Below are positions 39,288 to 48,068 of a stretch of 64,000 bases of DNA, piece by piece. Position 1 is the stretch's first letter; the number at the start of each line of letters is the position of its first letter. The notes beneath the pieces were generated by a model. The model did no database searches. It was not told the origin of the DNA and saw only the letters and a program-made list of their open reading frames with translations. Both the position numbers and the translations under genes were made by a program. Where the stretch lies: contig CANLBJ010000007.1 of the NCBI GenBank assembly GCA_947488905.1, positions 124,001-188,000 of the forward strand. The letters run 5' to 3'. The DNA is from Ulvibacter algarum. GTDB taxonomy: Bacteria > Bacteroidota > Bacteroidia > Flavobacteriales > Flavobacteriaceae.

Positions 39288-39860
39288 TTATTTAATGATT
39301 TGAATTAATTTAGGATATGACTTTTGAAAGTTGTTATTTCTTATTTTGATTACAGATATAATTGGTATTATTATGTTTAAAAGATATAATCCGATAAAAA
39401 TATATCCTAAGAAACTAAATGTTTTATAATGCATTATTTTTGTTAATGCGTAACCAATAACGATTATCGATGTTGCAAAAGTCCAAATAATTTGAAAATT
39501 TAAAACGTTCGCACCAATATTTTTTAATCCAATAATTTTATCCTTTTTGGTCAACCATAAAATCAATGGTAATATAATGTTACCTATAGGAATAAATAAA
39601 AAGGTTAGAACAGAAAGATGAAAATATATTAAATAATTTTTATCAATTTGTTTGCCATAATCAAGAATATCCTCAGTATTTATTTCTAATACTTTACAAA
39701 TTAAGTTAAGTGTTTTTCCACGTGGTTCATTTTGGTTAGTTTCGATTCTTTGAATAGTTCTCAGATTAATTTTTGCTAAATCCGATAACTCTTCTTGGGA
39801 AAGACCTTTCATCTTTCTCGCTTCTTTGATTTTTTTACCAATTTCATTCATAGTTTGCAT
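39288..39860 (-). CDS. XRE-family HTH regulator with C-terminal membrane domain
   Basis: NEIGKKIKEARKMKGLSQEELSDLAKINLRTIQRIETNQNEPRGKTL then DUF4870-like TM region. Confidence 0.87.
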   Translation of the reverse strand: MQTMNEIGKKIKEARKMKGLSQEELSDLAKINLRTIQRIETNQNEPRGKTLNLICKVLEINTEDILDYGKQIDKNYLIYFHLSVLTFLFIPIGNIILPLILWLTKKDKIIGLKNIGANVLNFQIIWTFATSIIVIGYALTKIMHYKTFSFLGYIFIGLYLLNIIIPIISVIKIRNNNFQKSYPKLIQIIK

Positions 39861-40174
39861 TTTTCTAATTATATCACAAATCTAATTCTGAAATGATGTA
39901 ATTGATAGCGGTTTGATTGCGACATTTTTACGACATTTCTGTCAAATAGCTGGTTTTGTTGGTTTTAATTGGTGCTAACTCGTTATAAAAATTAGTTTGT
40001 CGTCGATATCCCTAAAAAATTGCGGTATATCAATAGTTTTCAGTACTCCGTAAATCTACAAAGAACATCTCAGCATCCACATAAGTACAAACACGTAATT
40101 ATCAACAATAAGTAGTTCTTATCAGTGCTTTGTTATTATTCATCCCCAAAGTTATCACCAATATTTAAAACAAG

Positions 40175-40250
40175 TTTACGGCTTCCCGTACTACAACAAA
40201 AAAAACCTCTTTATCGCTATTTTATTATAGGGGTAAAGAGGTTGTTATTA
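40175..40250 (-). terminator. Terminator with adjacent TACGG hairpin repeat (copy A)
   Basis: Stem AACCTCTTTA (40204-40213)/TAAAGAGGTT (40234-40243), T8 on the minus strand, followed by GTTGTAGTACGGGAAGCCGTAA. Confidence 0.75.
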
Positions 40251-40268
40251 TTAATTTTTGTGTGTTTC

Positions 40269-40412
40269 TTATTTTTTAGAACTTCCTTTCGATCCAGAAG
40301 AAGGCGCTTTTGAGCCTCCACCACTAGGTTTGCTTGGTGCATTGCTTCTTCCTCCACCAGAAGGTTTTCCAGTTGTACTTGGTGCGTTTTTCATTCCACT
40401 TGTTTTTGCCAT
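40269..40412 (-). CDS. Gly/Ser/Lys-rich 47-aa small protein (absent from the ORF track)
   Basis: MAKTSGMKNAPSTTGKPSGGGRSNAPSKPSGGGSKAPSSGSKGSSKK; terminator directly downstream. Confidence 0.5.
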   Translation of the reverse strand: MAKTSGMKNAPSTTGKPSGGGRSNAPSKPSGGGSKAPSSGSKGSSKK

Positions 40413-40455
40413 AATTTTTATATTTAGATATTAATAATTAATTTTATTTAAACAC

Positions 40456-41160
40456 TTAATTTCTCATTTCAGTCACTAATTGTTTAGTCGCATTTTTAGC
40501 AAACTCTATTAATCTATTTTCTTCTACTGCTTCAAATGATTTTAATTCATCAAGTTCACGACGTGTCATTCTTTTGTTTGGTCCAACATCACAACCACTA
40601 ACACATGGCACATAATTGAACTTATAAATACCAGCAAATTCGTTAGTATTAATCATTATAACTTTGAACTCGATTGTAGCACCATAAAACAATTTATTAG
40701 CTAAAACCGTAGAAGTTTTTTCTCTTCCTTTACTGTCGTAATATTTGTTTGTTTGGTGTTTAATACTTCTATCTAGATTTGTCAATTCAATAATTAAATC
40801 AGTATCAGATTTTTCTTTTAAATTGCCGTAATTATTGTTGTTATCTGTGTTTGTTACGATCTTATCAAATAGTTGCCTGTCACGAACTACGAAACCACTT
40901 TTTAGTAATTCACTTTCAATTGCATTATATAAATAATTGTTTTGCTCATTTTCAGTTACATTATCAGAATTTACTCTTGCTGTTGTTCTTAAAACAATTT
41001 TAGGATTTGGATTTTGAGCAAGATATTCTTTGAGAGATGGAGTAGTAGTAATCTCATCATTTTTTTGGCTAAATTTTACTGTTCTAGATACAGATGCTGG
41101 TGCACCGCATCCAACTGTTAAAAGTGCTAATCCTATTACTGTAAATAATATTTTTTTCAT
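40456..41160 (-). CDS. Hypothetical lipoprotein
   Basis: MKKILFTVIGLALLTVGCGAP lipobox. Confidence 0.72.
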   Translation of the reverse strand: MKKILFTVIGLALLTVGCGAPASVSRTVKFSQKNDEITTTPSLKEYLAQNPNPKIVLRTTARVNSDNVTENEQNNYLYNAIESELLKSGFVVRDRQLFDKIVTNTDNNNNYGNLKEKSDTDLIIELTNLDRSIKHQTNKYYDSKGREKTSTVLANKLFYGATIEFKVIMINTNEFAGIYKFNYVPCVSGCDVGPNKRMTRRELDELKSFEAVEENRLIEFAKNATKQLVTEMRN

Positions 41161-41229
41161 TTCAATGTTTTTAATTTTTGCCTACGATTTTCAATTTTCG
41201 GCTTACCTGATTATTAGTTCTATAAATTA

Positions 41230-41826
41230 TTAAAGCCTACTCAATATTTCTTCTTTTTTTAAATCAAACTCAGATTGATTAATCAAATCATTTTCTAAAA
41301 GTTCTTTAATTTTTTTTAGACTCGCCATTGGGTCTTCTGTAGTGTTAGTCTGTTGAGTGTTTTGTGTTTCTCTTGTCTGTACAACAACACCTCCAGCAGC
41401 AGCTCTTGCTTGTTCGAGTCCTCGTTGTCGTCTATATTCACTCATTTCTTCTTCTCTTTCTTGCGCATAACGATAAAGCATTCGCGCTTGTACTTTAGGT
41501 AAATAATCTAAAGTTACTCTTGCTTTTCTAACAGTAATTACTGTAAATGTTGCGCCCATTAAACCTTCTTTTATATGACAGTCATAAACATCTTTCCACA
41601 AAATATCTTGAAAATTCATAGATAGTCCAAAACTTGAAGGTCTGCAGAAAATGACTCTTTTATTGGTAAGCGCAATAGAGTCTGGTGATAGATTGACGGG
41701 TTTTTTTTGTACACCAATATATTCAATGATTTCACCCGTAGTTATTAACTCATTTAGCTTTACTAATGCCTTCTGTACAGCAGCAGGATCTTGTTTTTCA
41801 TTCAAGTATTTTTTTATGTTTTCCAT
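41230..41826 (-). CDS. PH-like domain protein with C-terminal SHOCT domain
   Basis: PDSIALTNKRVIFCRPS and DPMASLKKIKELLENDLINQSEFDLKKEEILSRL. Confidence 0.82.
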   Translation of the reverse strand: MENIKKYLNEKQDPAAVQKALVKLNELITTGEIIEYIGVQKKPVNLSPDSIALTNKRVIFCRPSSFGLSMNFQDILWKDVYDCHIKEGLMGATFTVITVRKARVTLDYLPKVQARMLYRYAQEREEEMSEYRRQRGLEQARAAAGGVVVQTRETQNTQQTNTTEDPMASLKKIKELLENDLINQSEFDLKKEEILSRL

Positions 41827-41896
41827 AGTTTTATTATTAAATGCCTAGTGTTAATTACAATAGAGTGTAAACCTAACTAATAGAAAACATTAGTCC

Positions 41897-41970
41897 TTAC
41901 GGCTTCCCGTACTGCAACAAAAAAAACCTCTTTATTGCTATTTTATAATAGGGGTAGAGCGATTGTAATT
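41897..41970 (-). repeat. Terminator/TACGG repeat, copy B (stem partly decayed)
   Basis: ttacggcttcccgtactgcaacaaaaaaaacctctttattgctattttataataggggtagagcgatt aligns with copy A. Confidence 0.7.
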
Positions 41971-42085
41971 AAAGATAGGTTGTATGTAAACACCTAGTTT
42001 TTAATATTATATTTTCTATTTGGTCTGTTTTTTATAACCTCAATCACTATTTTACAATGGCGGCACTTTTCCGTAGAAAACAGAA

Positions 42086-42129
42086 AACCTCGTTATCCCT
42101 TTAAAAAGTTTTAAAGGAGTAACGAGGTT
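42086..42129 (-). terminator. Rho-independent terminator of the ald gene
   Basis: Extended stem AACCTCGTTAtCCCTTTAAAA/TTTTAAAGGaGTAACGAGGTT. Confidence 0.82.
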
Positions 42130-42153
42130 GTTATTTTAAAATACTATGTGAGC

Positions 42154-43254
42154 TTATGCTAAGGCCTCTTCCCAGCCAAAGGCTTCTATAATCTCTTGAT
42201 AGACTACTTTACCAGAAATGATATTTAAACCTTTTTTGAGGCTTGCGTCTTTATTGCAAGCAGCTTCCCAGCCTAGATTTGCTAGTTTTAAACAATAGGG
42301 TAGGGTTACGTTTGTTAAGGCAATGGTAGAGGTGTAAGGCACTGCGCCAGGCATATTTGCCACAGAGTAGTGCACGACATCATCTATAATATACACAGGG
42401 TCTTCATGGGTAGTAGGTCTTGTGGTCTCTACACAACCTCCTTGATCTACAGCAACATCTACGATAACGGTACCGGGACGCATTTCTTTTAGCATATCTC
42501 TGGTAATGAGGTTGGGCGCTTTGGCTCCTTTAAGTAGGACACCGCCTATAATGAGATCGTGGGTTTTAATGTGTTTTCTTATATTAAACTCATTAGAAAA
42601 CTCTGTCACCACATGCGGTGGCATTACATCATTTACATAACGTAAACGTTTCATGTTTACATCCATAATAGTAACGTGAGCGCCTAGTCCTGCCGCCATT
42701 TTTGCAGCTTGTATGCCCACTACACCGGCACCTAAGACAAGTACTTTACCGGGAGCAACTCCTGGTACACCACCTAATAATACGCCACGACCTTTTACAG
42801 GTTTTTCTAGATATTTTGCCCCTTGTTGTATGGCTAGCCTTCCTGCAACCTCAGACATAGGTGTTAATAATGGCAAGGTGCCTTCTTCATCTTCTACAGT
42901 CTCATATGCAATGCAAATGGCTTTTGCCTTAATCATTGCCTTTGTTAATGGCTCGCTAGAGGCAAAATGGAAATAGGTAAACAAGAGCTGTCCTTCTTTT
43001 ATTAATTCATACTCTTCTTCAATAGGTTCTTTTACCTTCACGATCATCTCGCTCAAGGCATAGACTTCTGCAATGGTATCTAGAACCGTTGCACCCACTT
43101 TTGTATAGTCAGTATTAGAAAAACCACTGCCTTCTCCAGCACCAGATTGTACATACACGGTGTGGTTGTTTTTTAATAGCTCAAAAACTCCAGCAGGGGT
43201 CATACCCACTCTGCTTTCGTTGTTCTTAATCTCTTTAGGAATACCAACAATCAT
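42154..43254 (-). CDS. ald: Alanine dehydrogenase
   Basis: MIVGIPKEIKNNESRVGMTPAGV...VLVLGAGVVGIQAAKMAAGLGAHVTIMD. Confidence 0.95.
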   Translation of the reverse strand: MIVGIPKEIKNNESRVGMTPAGVFELLKNNHTVYVQSGAGEGSGFSNTDYTKVGATVLDTIAEVYALSEMIVKVKEPIEEEYELIKEGQLLFTYFHFASSEPLTKAMIKAKAICIAYETVEDEEGTLPLLTPMSEVAGRLAIQQGAKYLEKPVKGRGVLLGGVPGVAPGKVLVLGAGVVGIQAAKMAAGLGAHVTIMDVNMKRLRYVNDVMPPHVVTEFSNEFNIRKHIKTHDLIIGGVLLKGAKAPNLITRDMLKEMRPGTVIVDVAVDQGGCVETTRPTTHEDPVYIIDDVVHYSVANMPGAVPYTSTIALTNVTLPYCLKLANLGWEAACNKDASLKKGLNIISGKVVYQEIIEAFGWEEALA

Positions 43255-43337
43255 TTTTTCTATGTTTTTTAATTTGAGTGCAAGTTGTATAAATTATAAC
43301 AATATATAAAGAGTTTTGTCTAAAAAGTAGGGGGTGT

Positions 43338-43362
43338 GTTCATAAAAAGTGCGTTTATGAAC
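43338..43362. promoter_or_regulatory. Perfect inverted repeat upstream of ald
   Basis: GTTCATAAA-AAGTGCG-TTTATGAAC, 9-bp arms, ~85 bp upstream of the ald start. Confidence 0.4.
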
Positions 43363-43608
43363 AGGTAAAAGTGATTTTTTAGGGGGTGTTGTTGAAATTT
43401 TATGATTTTTACAGAAATTCTTTTTAATTGATATTTGCCTCTTTTAGGTCATTTTTTAAAAAATAGAGCGAGGTGCTTAGTATAGAAATAGAATCTTTGT
43501 TTGGGTTGTGTATTTTATGCCACATTGTAATCCTTCCTGTTCTTACATTCTATAGAAGGTACTATAAACTAGCTATGTTGTTTTAAAACTTGTTATGAAG
43601 GGTGCGTA

Positions 43609-44238
43609 TTATGCGATGGCTTCTTTTTTTACAGATTTACTAAAATCTTCTAGAGAGCTTGCCATCTTTGCTCTCTTGTCTGGCACAATATCAAGTATCT
43701 TAGAGATGTTTTCTATTGCTAGGTGTATATTTGTGTCATTAATATCTTTGGCACTAAACCTGTCTGTTATAACATCATTTTGATCAAAACAAGGAATGCC
43801 ATTAATATATAACTGATGGCTGTAGCCTATCTCGACCATTTTATTTTTAGAGAAGATCCCTTTTGTATCAATTACTTTTTTTAATGGTGTCACTCTAATC
43901 TCAAAATCTACAGCGTTCTTTCCGTCTTCATAAGCTTTTTTATAGTCATCACTCTGTTTATCGTGATACCTCTCTATAAGGGCAGAGATGTTTTTTGAGT
44001 GTTCTTTTTTTAGCTTATCCATATCTTGCATAAAGGTTTTCTCTAATTCCTTTTTGCCTTTTTTTAGGTGGTTTGTTTTTGCTTCGTTTTTTCTGTTTTC
44101 AGTGTCTTTTAAATACCTATCTGGTAAAAGCTCTTCATTAAGCTTCATGTTTTCAATAAACAAGATTATAGTACATATTAGAAATAATAAAAGAGCAAAA
44201 ATGACTAATACTCCCAGGGTGTTAAAGTTGTAGTCCAT
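43609..44238 (-). CDS. Hypothetical membrane-anchored coiled-coil protein
   Basis: N-terminal TM, then charged coiled-coil region. Confidence 0.6.
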   Translation of the reverse strand: MDYNFNTLGVLVIFALLLFLICTIILFIENMKLNEELLPDRYLKDTENRKNEAKTNHLKKGKKELEKTFMQDMDKLKKEHSKNISALIERYHDKQSDDYKKAYEDGKNAVDFEIRVTPLKKVIDTKGIFSKNKMVEIGYSHQLYINGIPCFDQNDVITDRFSAKDINDTNIHLAIENISKILDIVPDKRAKMASSLEDFSKSVKKEAIA

Positions 44239-44482
44239 ACCTTACTTATTATGAGGTTTTGAGCTATACTTAAAATCTCTTTCAGGTACTGCACACATTT
44301 TAAAAATAGCGTGTGTGATTTCTATATAAGGATTACTGTTTTTACTTTTGGTTTGTGAGTGAAGCATTATTTTATTGTTGAGGATACTAAGGTTTTTAAT
44401 AGCCTTTTATAACAAAAAGTATTTGAATACTGCTAGTCATAATTAAGCCAAGCCCAAAGCTAGGTACCTTAGCTCAAATATG

Positions 44483-44546
44483 TTTACGGGTTTCCGTACA
44501 GTAACAAAAAAAAATCCTTAGCGCTATATTTTAATAGGGCTAAGGA
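44483..44546 (-). terminator. Terminator/TACGG repeat, copy C
   Basis: CCTTAGC (44516-44522)/GCTAAGG (44539-44545), minus-strand T-run, then GTTACTGTACGGAAACCCGTAA. Confidence 0.65.
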
Positions 44547-44574
44547 GGGTGTTTTTAAAAATATTTTCAAAAAA

Positions 44575-44602
44575 AAACGAAACCAGTAGCGTGGTTTCGT
44601 TT
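44575..44602 (-). terminator. Rho-independent terminator of the TssD/metalloprotease/lipoprotein operon
   Basis: AAACGAAACCA-GTAGCG-TGGTTTCGTTT with T-run on the minus strand. Confidence 0.85.
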
Positions 44603-44635
44603 AGTAATCTTTATAATGTGTACTTATTAGTTGTG

Positions 44636-45169
44636 TTATTGTTTTTCTAGACTATCTCTTTTCTTTTTTAATAATACTTCTAGATTCTCAACAGTAGTTC
44701 CTTTATCAAAAGCTATAGCTATTTCACGTATATCTTCTGGGAATTTTGAGTAGTCTATCTTGTCTATTTTTGTCATAGTTTCAGGAAACCATTCTATCTT
44801 ATAATTTTTAAGACACTCAATATCTTCACTTTTTTTAAAAATGATTTTATCACCTTCCGGAATGTAAATTAAGGCTTTCCCTCCATCAATATCTATACAA
44901 GTGCTTAGTTCTAGATTGTAATCTATTACTGCAAGATCATTAAAGTAGTTTACACCTATGTAATCTTCTCTTATTAATGATTTTAATCCCGTAATACGAA
45001 TAAATTTATTGGGATATCTATGACTTACAGCCTTATAAGTAACTTCACTTTTTTTTGTAGACATCTCTAATACAGCATACGTGTTTTCATCTTCATAAGC
45101 ATACAACATCTTTTGACTTTTACAACCAAAGAGTGTAATAACAACAAGTATAAAAAATAATTTTTTCAT
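44636..45169 (-). CDS. Lipoprotein, candidate immunity protein
   Basis: From Met13 of the tracked ORF: MKKLFFILVVITLFGCKSQ lipobox; directly after the HEXXH protein gene. Confidence 0.65.
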   Translation of the reverse strand: MKKLFFILVVITLFGCKSQKMLYAYEDENTYAVLEMSTKKSEVTYKAVSHRYPNKFIRITGLKSLIREDYIGVNYFNDLAVIDYNLELSTCIDIDGGKALIYIPEGDKIIFKKSEDIECLKNYKIEWFPETMTKIDKIDYSKFPEDIREIAIAFDKGTTVENLEVLLKKKRDSLEKQ

Positions 45170-45173
45170 AGTT

Positions 45174-47282
45174 CTAAGATTTAAAATAACCGTTTTTTGA
45201 ACCAACTTTTCTTATTAAGTCCCATTGTTGTTTTGTTAGCGTTTTTCTTTCAAAGTCTGGGTCAACAGTATTGTTTTTGTTAAAATCATAATCCATATAA
45301 TTTTCTAGGGTTTCACTTTGCGCTTTATATTTAGCATCTCCAGCTACTTCACTATCTTTTGGTGCAGTAGCTTTTAATTTTTTTAAAGTGTTTATTTCCT
45401 GTTCTTTAGCTAGAATATCAGTTTTTATTTTGGTTATATCTGTTGTTGTGGTTTCTTCTCCTATAGCATTGATAGCATTAATGTCTACTTCAACTTTTGC
45501 TATATCACTAGTTCTTTGATTTATTTTCAAAAAATTGAGGTATGTATTATAAGTTTTTTTTGTCAAGAAACTTTCATTTGAAATGAAGCGCTTAACACTC
45601 TTATAGTAGTTATCTAATTTTTCATATTGATAAAATACAGCTAAGTCACTCTCTCCACTTTTAGTCATACTCTGAATACCCTTATTGTAAGATGTTTCAT
45701 CTTCTTTCATTTTTTCTAATTCTCTTTCTGCGGTATTAATTTCTACATCATAATCTTCTGCTGTTTTTATAGAAGGATCCTTAGAGCTTCCTAAATTTTT
45801 ATCAAAAGGGTGTGGTAAGCCTAAACCGTGACCTATCTCATGTACAACAGCATCCACTAGAGAAAAACAACTGTTAAAAATATGTGAGATACCGTTTTCT
45901 CTTTTTGTATAACCAGGCACTTTACTAGTAAGGTCACTACTGTTTTCAGCATAAGAGGCCTCGATGTCTGGATAATAAAACACATAAACAGTGCCTTGTT
46001 TAGGTATACTCTCATCTCTAAAAGTTGGTGTAGTATCATTTGCATTGACACCTTGTGCAGTAAGATCTGCTTTCATTTTTGCTTCTGAAACCTTAAGAGA
46101 TGCTAGTTTTTCTTGAACCTTAGCATGACCTATTGCATTTGTTATTTCTTCGTCTTCATGCCTTTTTTTTGCCTCTTTAAATGGATTAGATGCATTTGTA
46201 TTATAATCAAAACGCTTGTCAAATTCTGATAAGAAATCTTTAACAGCTGTATAAGTACCACTACTTACATAAGCTTTATCCTTTATGTCATTATCACTAT
46301 TTCTAGTCCCTCCTTTTAATAATTTTGCATAATTGGTTTCAATAAGATCGTTGAAATAGGATCTGTCTGTATCATCTCCACTTAAATATTTTTTGCCGGT
46401 TTCTGTTTTTAAATAAGCATTTACATCTGTTTTTGCAAAAGTAAACTCGTGTGATTTAGCGGCTATTTCACTAATAATTAGTGCTTGATTAAAGGAATGT
46501 TTATTTAATTGTTCATCAAATTTGGTAACATTAATATGGGTTATAGATGCAGTGTTTACTTCTACCAGTTTGCTGCTTGTTACACCACCTAGTTTAACTA
46601 TTACCGGTTGTATTTTTAATCGAAATACTTCTGTATTTGGTACTACTATTAGTTGTCCAATAATAATATCTTGAGAGGTAGTTGCAGTTATTATAATAGC
46701 TTCACTAAAGGCCTTTAAACAATTAACCTTAATAGGCGCTGGAGCGTCTCCTATTTTTAGGGAGACTTTTTTTGCTTGTACAGTCTTTTTAAGTATTTTA
46801 TATTCTGCTGTTCCAACTATCTCAATACTACTTGGGTCAGAGCTTTGAAAATAAAGACCACCTAAATCTGGGTTCCCGTCTGTACGGTCAAGGTCTTCTT
46901 CTAATTGTGCATATAGCGTTACTGTATCTAGATTTCCATCTGTATTGGGTGGGAATAGGCTTAGATAAGGACATAAATAATTATTACTATTACTTGTTGT
47001 GTCTCTTTTAGTTTGAACATCTTCTAGTTCTTCATAATCTGTAACTAAACCTTCTGCCATAATATCTTGATCATAACGATCAAAACCAAAAGAACCATCA
47101 TACTCGGTATCTTTATTTCCGTAGACATTTTTTTTGTCTTTAAAAGTGGCATTAATTTTAGACCTATAAAAAACAACAACCGCAGGTAAATTAGGTTTTC
47201 CTAAAGGTTCAATCTCTAAAGAATTAGATGGATTATCTTGTTCGTATATTCTAATCATACTATTAATCGTTTTGTTCTTCAA
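45174..47282 (-). CDS. Zinc-metalloprotease-like protein, candidate secreted effector
   Basis: VVHEIGHGLGLPHPFD (HExxHxxGxxH, codons at 45842-45810); 702 aa, no evident signal peptide; overlaps the TssD-like gene. Confidence 0.72.
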   Translation of the reverse strand: MKNKTINSMIRIYEQDNPSNSLEIEPLGKPNLPAVVVFYRSKINATFKDKKNVYGNKDTEYDGSFGFDRYDQDIMAEGLVTDYEELEDVQTKRDTTSNSNNYLCPYLSLFPPNTDGNLDTVTLYAQLEEDLDRTDGNPDLGGLYFQSSDPSSIEIVGTAEYKILKKTVQAKKVSLKIGDAPAPIKVNCLKAFSEAIIITATTSQDIIIGQLIVVPNTEVFRLKIQPVIVKLGGVTSSKLVEVNTASITHINVTKFDEQLNKHSFNQALIISEIAAKSHEFTFAKTDVNAYLKTETGKKYLSGDDTDRSYFNDLIETNYAKLLKGGTRNSDNDIKDKAYVSSGTYTAVKDFLSEFDKRFDYNTNASNPFKEAKKRHEDEEITNAIGHAKVQEKLASLKVSEAKMKADLTAQGVNANDTTPTFRDESIPKQGTVYVFYYPDIEASYAENSSDLTSKVPGYTKRENGISHIFNSCFSLVDAVVHEIGHGLGLPHPFDKNLGSSKDPSIKTAEDYDVEINTAERELEKMKEDETSYNKGIQSMTKSGESDLAVFYQYEKLDNYYKSVKRFISNESFLTKKTYNTYLNFLKINQRTSDIAKVEVDINAINAIGEETTTTDITKIKTDILAKEQEINTLKKLKATAPKDSEVAGDAKYKAQSETLENYMDYDFNKNNTVDPDFERKTLTKQQWDLIRKVGSKNGYFKS

Positions 47283-47976
47283 TGATTTCTAATTCTATTC
47301 TAACCGTGTCTGCAGTGAGAGAAATGTTAGTTAATATATCATCTTCAAGAATATTCCCTTTATATTTAAAATCGTGTATAGCACTAGATAAATCAACGTC
47401 AATTACTTTTCCTGCTCCATTCTCTGTTTGTAAAACTAAAGTAGCGATGCCATTATATAATTCACTTATTTGTTCTCTGTTTTCATCTTCAAAATGAGCA
47501 GATAATATGGCAAATTCTTCTTCGTCAAGTGTTGTTACTTCTCCATCATTAGGTGGGTAGGTAGTACGCCAGTATGCAGAATATACCCCTACAGAATTAG
47601 AGTCTTCAATACCTCCTGCAGAAATAAATAGTGTCTCACTCATAGGTTGATTACCTGATGCCCAAAATTCATTTTTCCATCCTATAAGATGACAATCATA
47701 AAAAAAGAGTTTACGTGTTTTACCACCTAATATAACAGGATATATATGTAGTTCAATCTGTTTTGTTTGGTTTTGAGCAAAAGCCCAATCTGCTAAATCT
47801 ACATTTTTTTGAGTTTCAATTGTTAATTGAAGCCCAATAAACATGGGTTTTTGTGTAGGTTTTCCATTAGTATCTTTCCCTTGATTAAAACCAAAAGAGA
47901 AGTTAATAATATTTATTTCTAGCTCGTCAATAACAAGTTTAGCTTTTACACTCATAATCGATTTTGATTCTATCAA
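47263..47976 (-). CDS. TssD-like (Bacteroidetes Hcp) protein with C-terminal extension
   Basis: SVKAKLVIDELEINIINFSFGFNQGKDTNGKPTQKP...FWASGNQPMSETLFISAGGIE resembles TssD, with ~95 extra residues. Confidence 0.68.
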   Translation of the reverse strand: MIESKSIMSVKAKLVIDELEINIINFSFGFNQGKDTNGKPTQKPMFIGLQLTIETQKNVDLADWAFAQNQTKQIELHIYPVILGGKTRKLFFYDCHLIGWKNEFWASGNQPMSETLFISAGGIEDSNSVGVYSAYWRTTYPPNDGEVTTLDEEEFAILSAHFEDENREQISELYNGIATLVLQTENGAGKVIDVDLSSAIHDFKYKGNILEDDILTNISLTADTVRIELEIIEEQND

Positions 47977-48068
47977 GTAAATTTAGTTTAATTTACTTAT
48001 TTATCAAATAGATCTATGTTAATAAATAGACCATATCTTAAAAGCCTAATCTTACCTTAATACAATCA

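Larger units (their letters stand above)
38985..39979. other. Cassette K3 (HTH regulator plus small membrane protein) bounded by a 14-bp inverted repeat
   Basis: GTTAGCACCAGTTA at 38985..38998 vs TAATTGGTGCTAAC at 39966..39979 (13/14). Confidence 0.65.

Noticed and set aside
34195-39985. Transposon or IS insertion as explanation for the separators
   Set aside because: No transposase, no target-site duplications seen, and arm pairing is across cassettes rather than within the repeats.
34195-39985. Canonical mobile integron
   Set aside because: No intI-like gene in the window and arms deviate from strict GTTRRRY; only the topology is integron-like.
40125-40313. 62-aa plus-strand ORF
   Set aside because: Crosses the terminator/TACGG repeat and is antisense to the 47-aa microprotein; no initiation signal.
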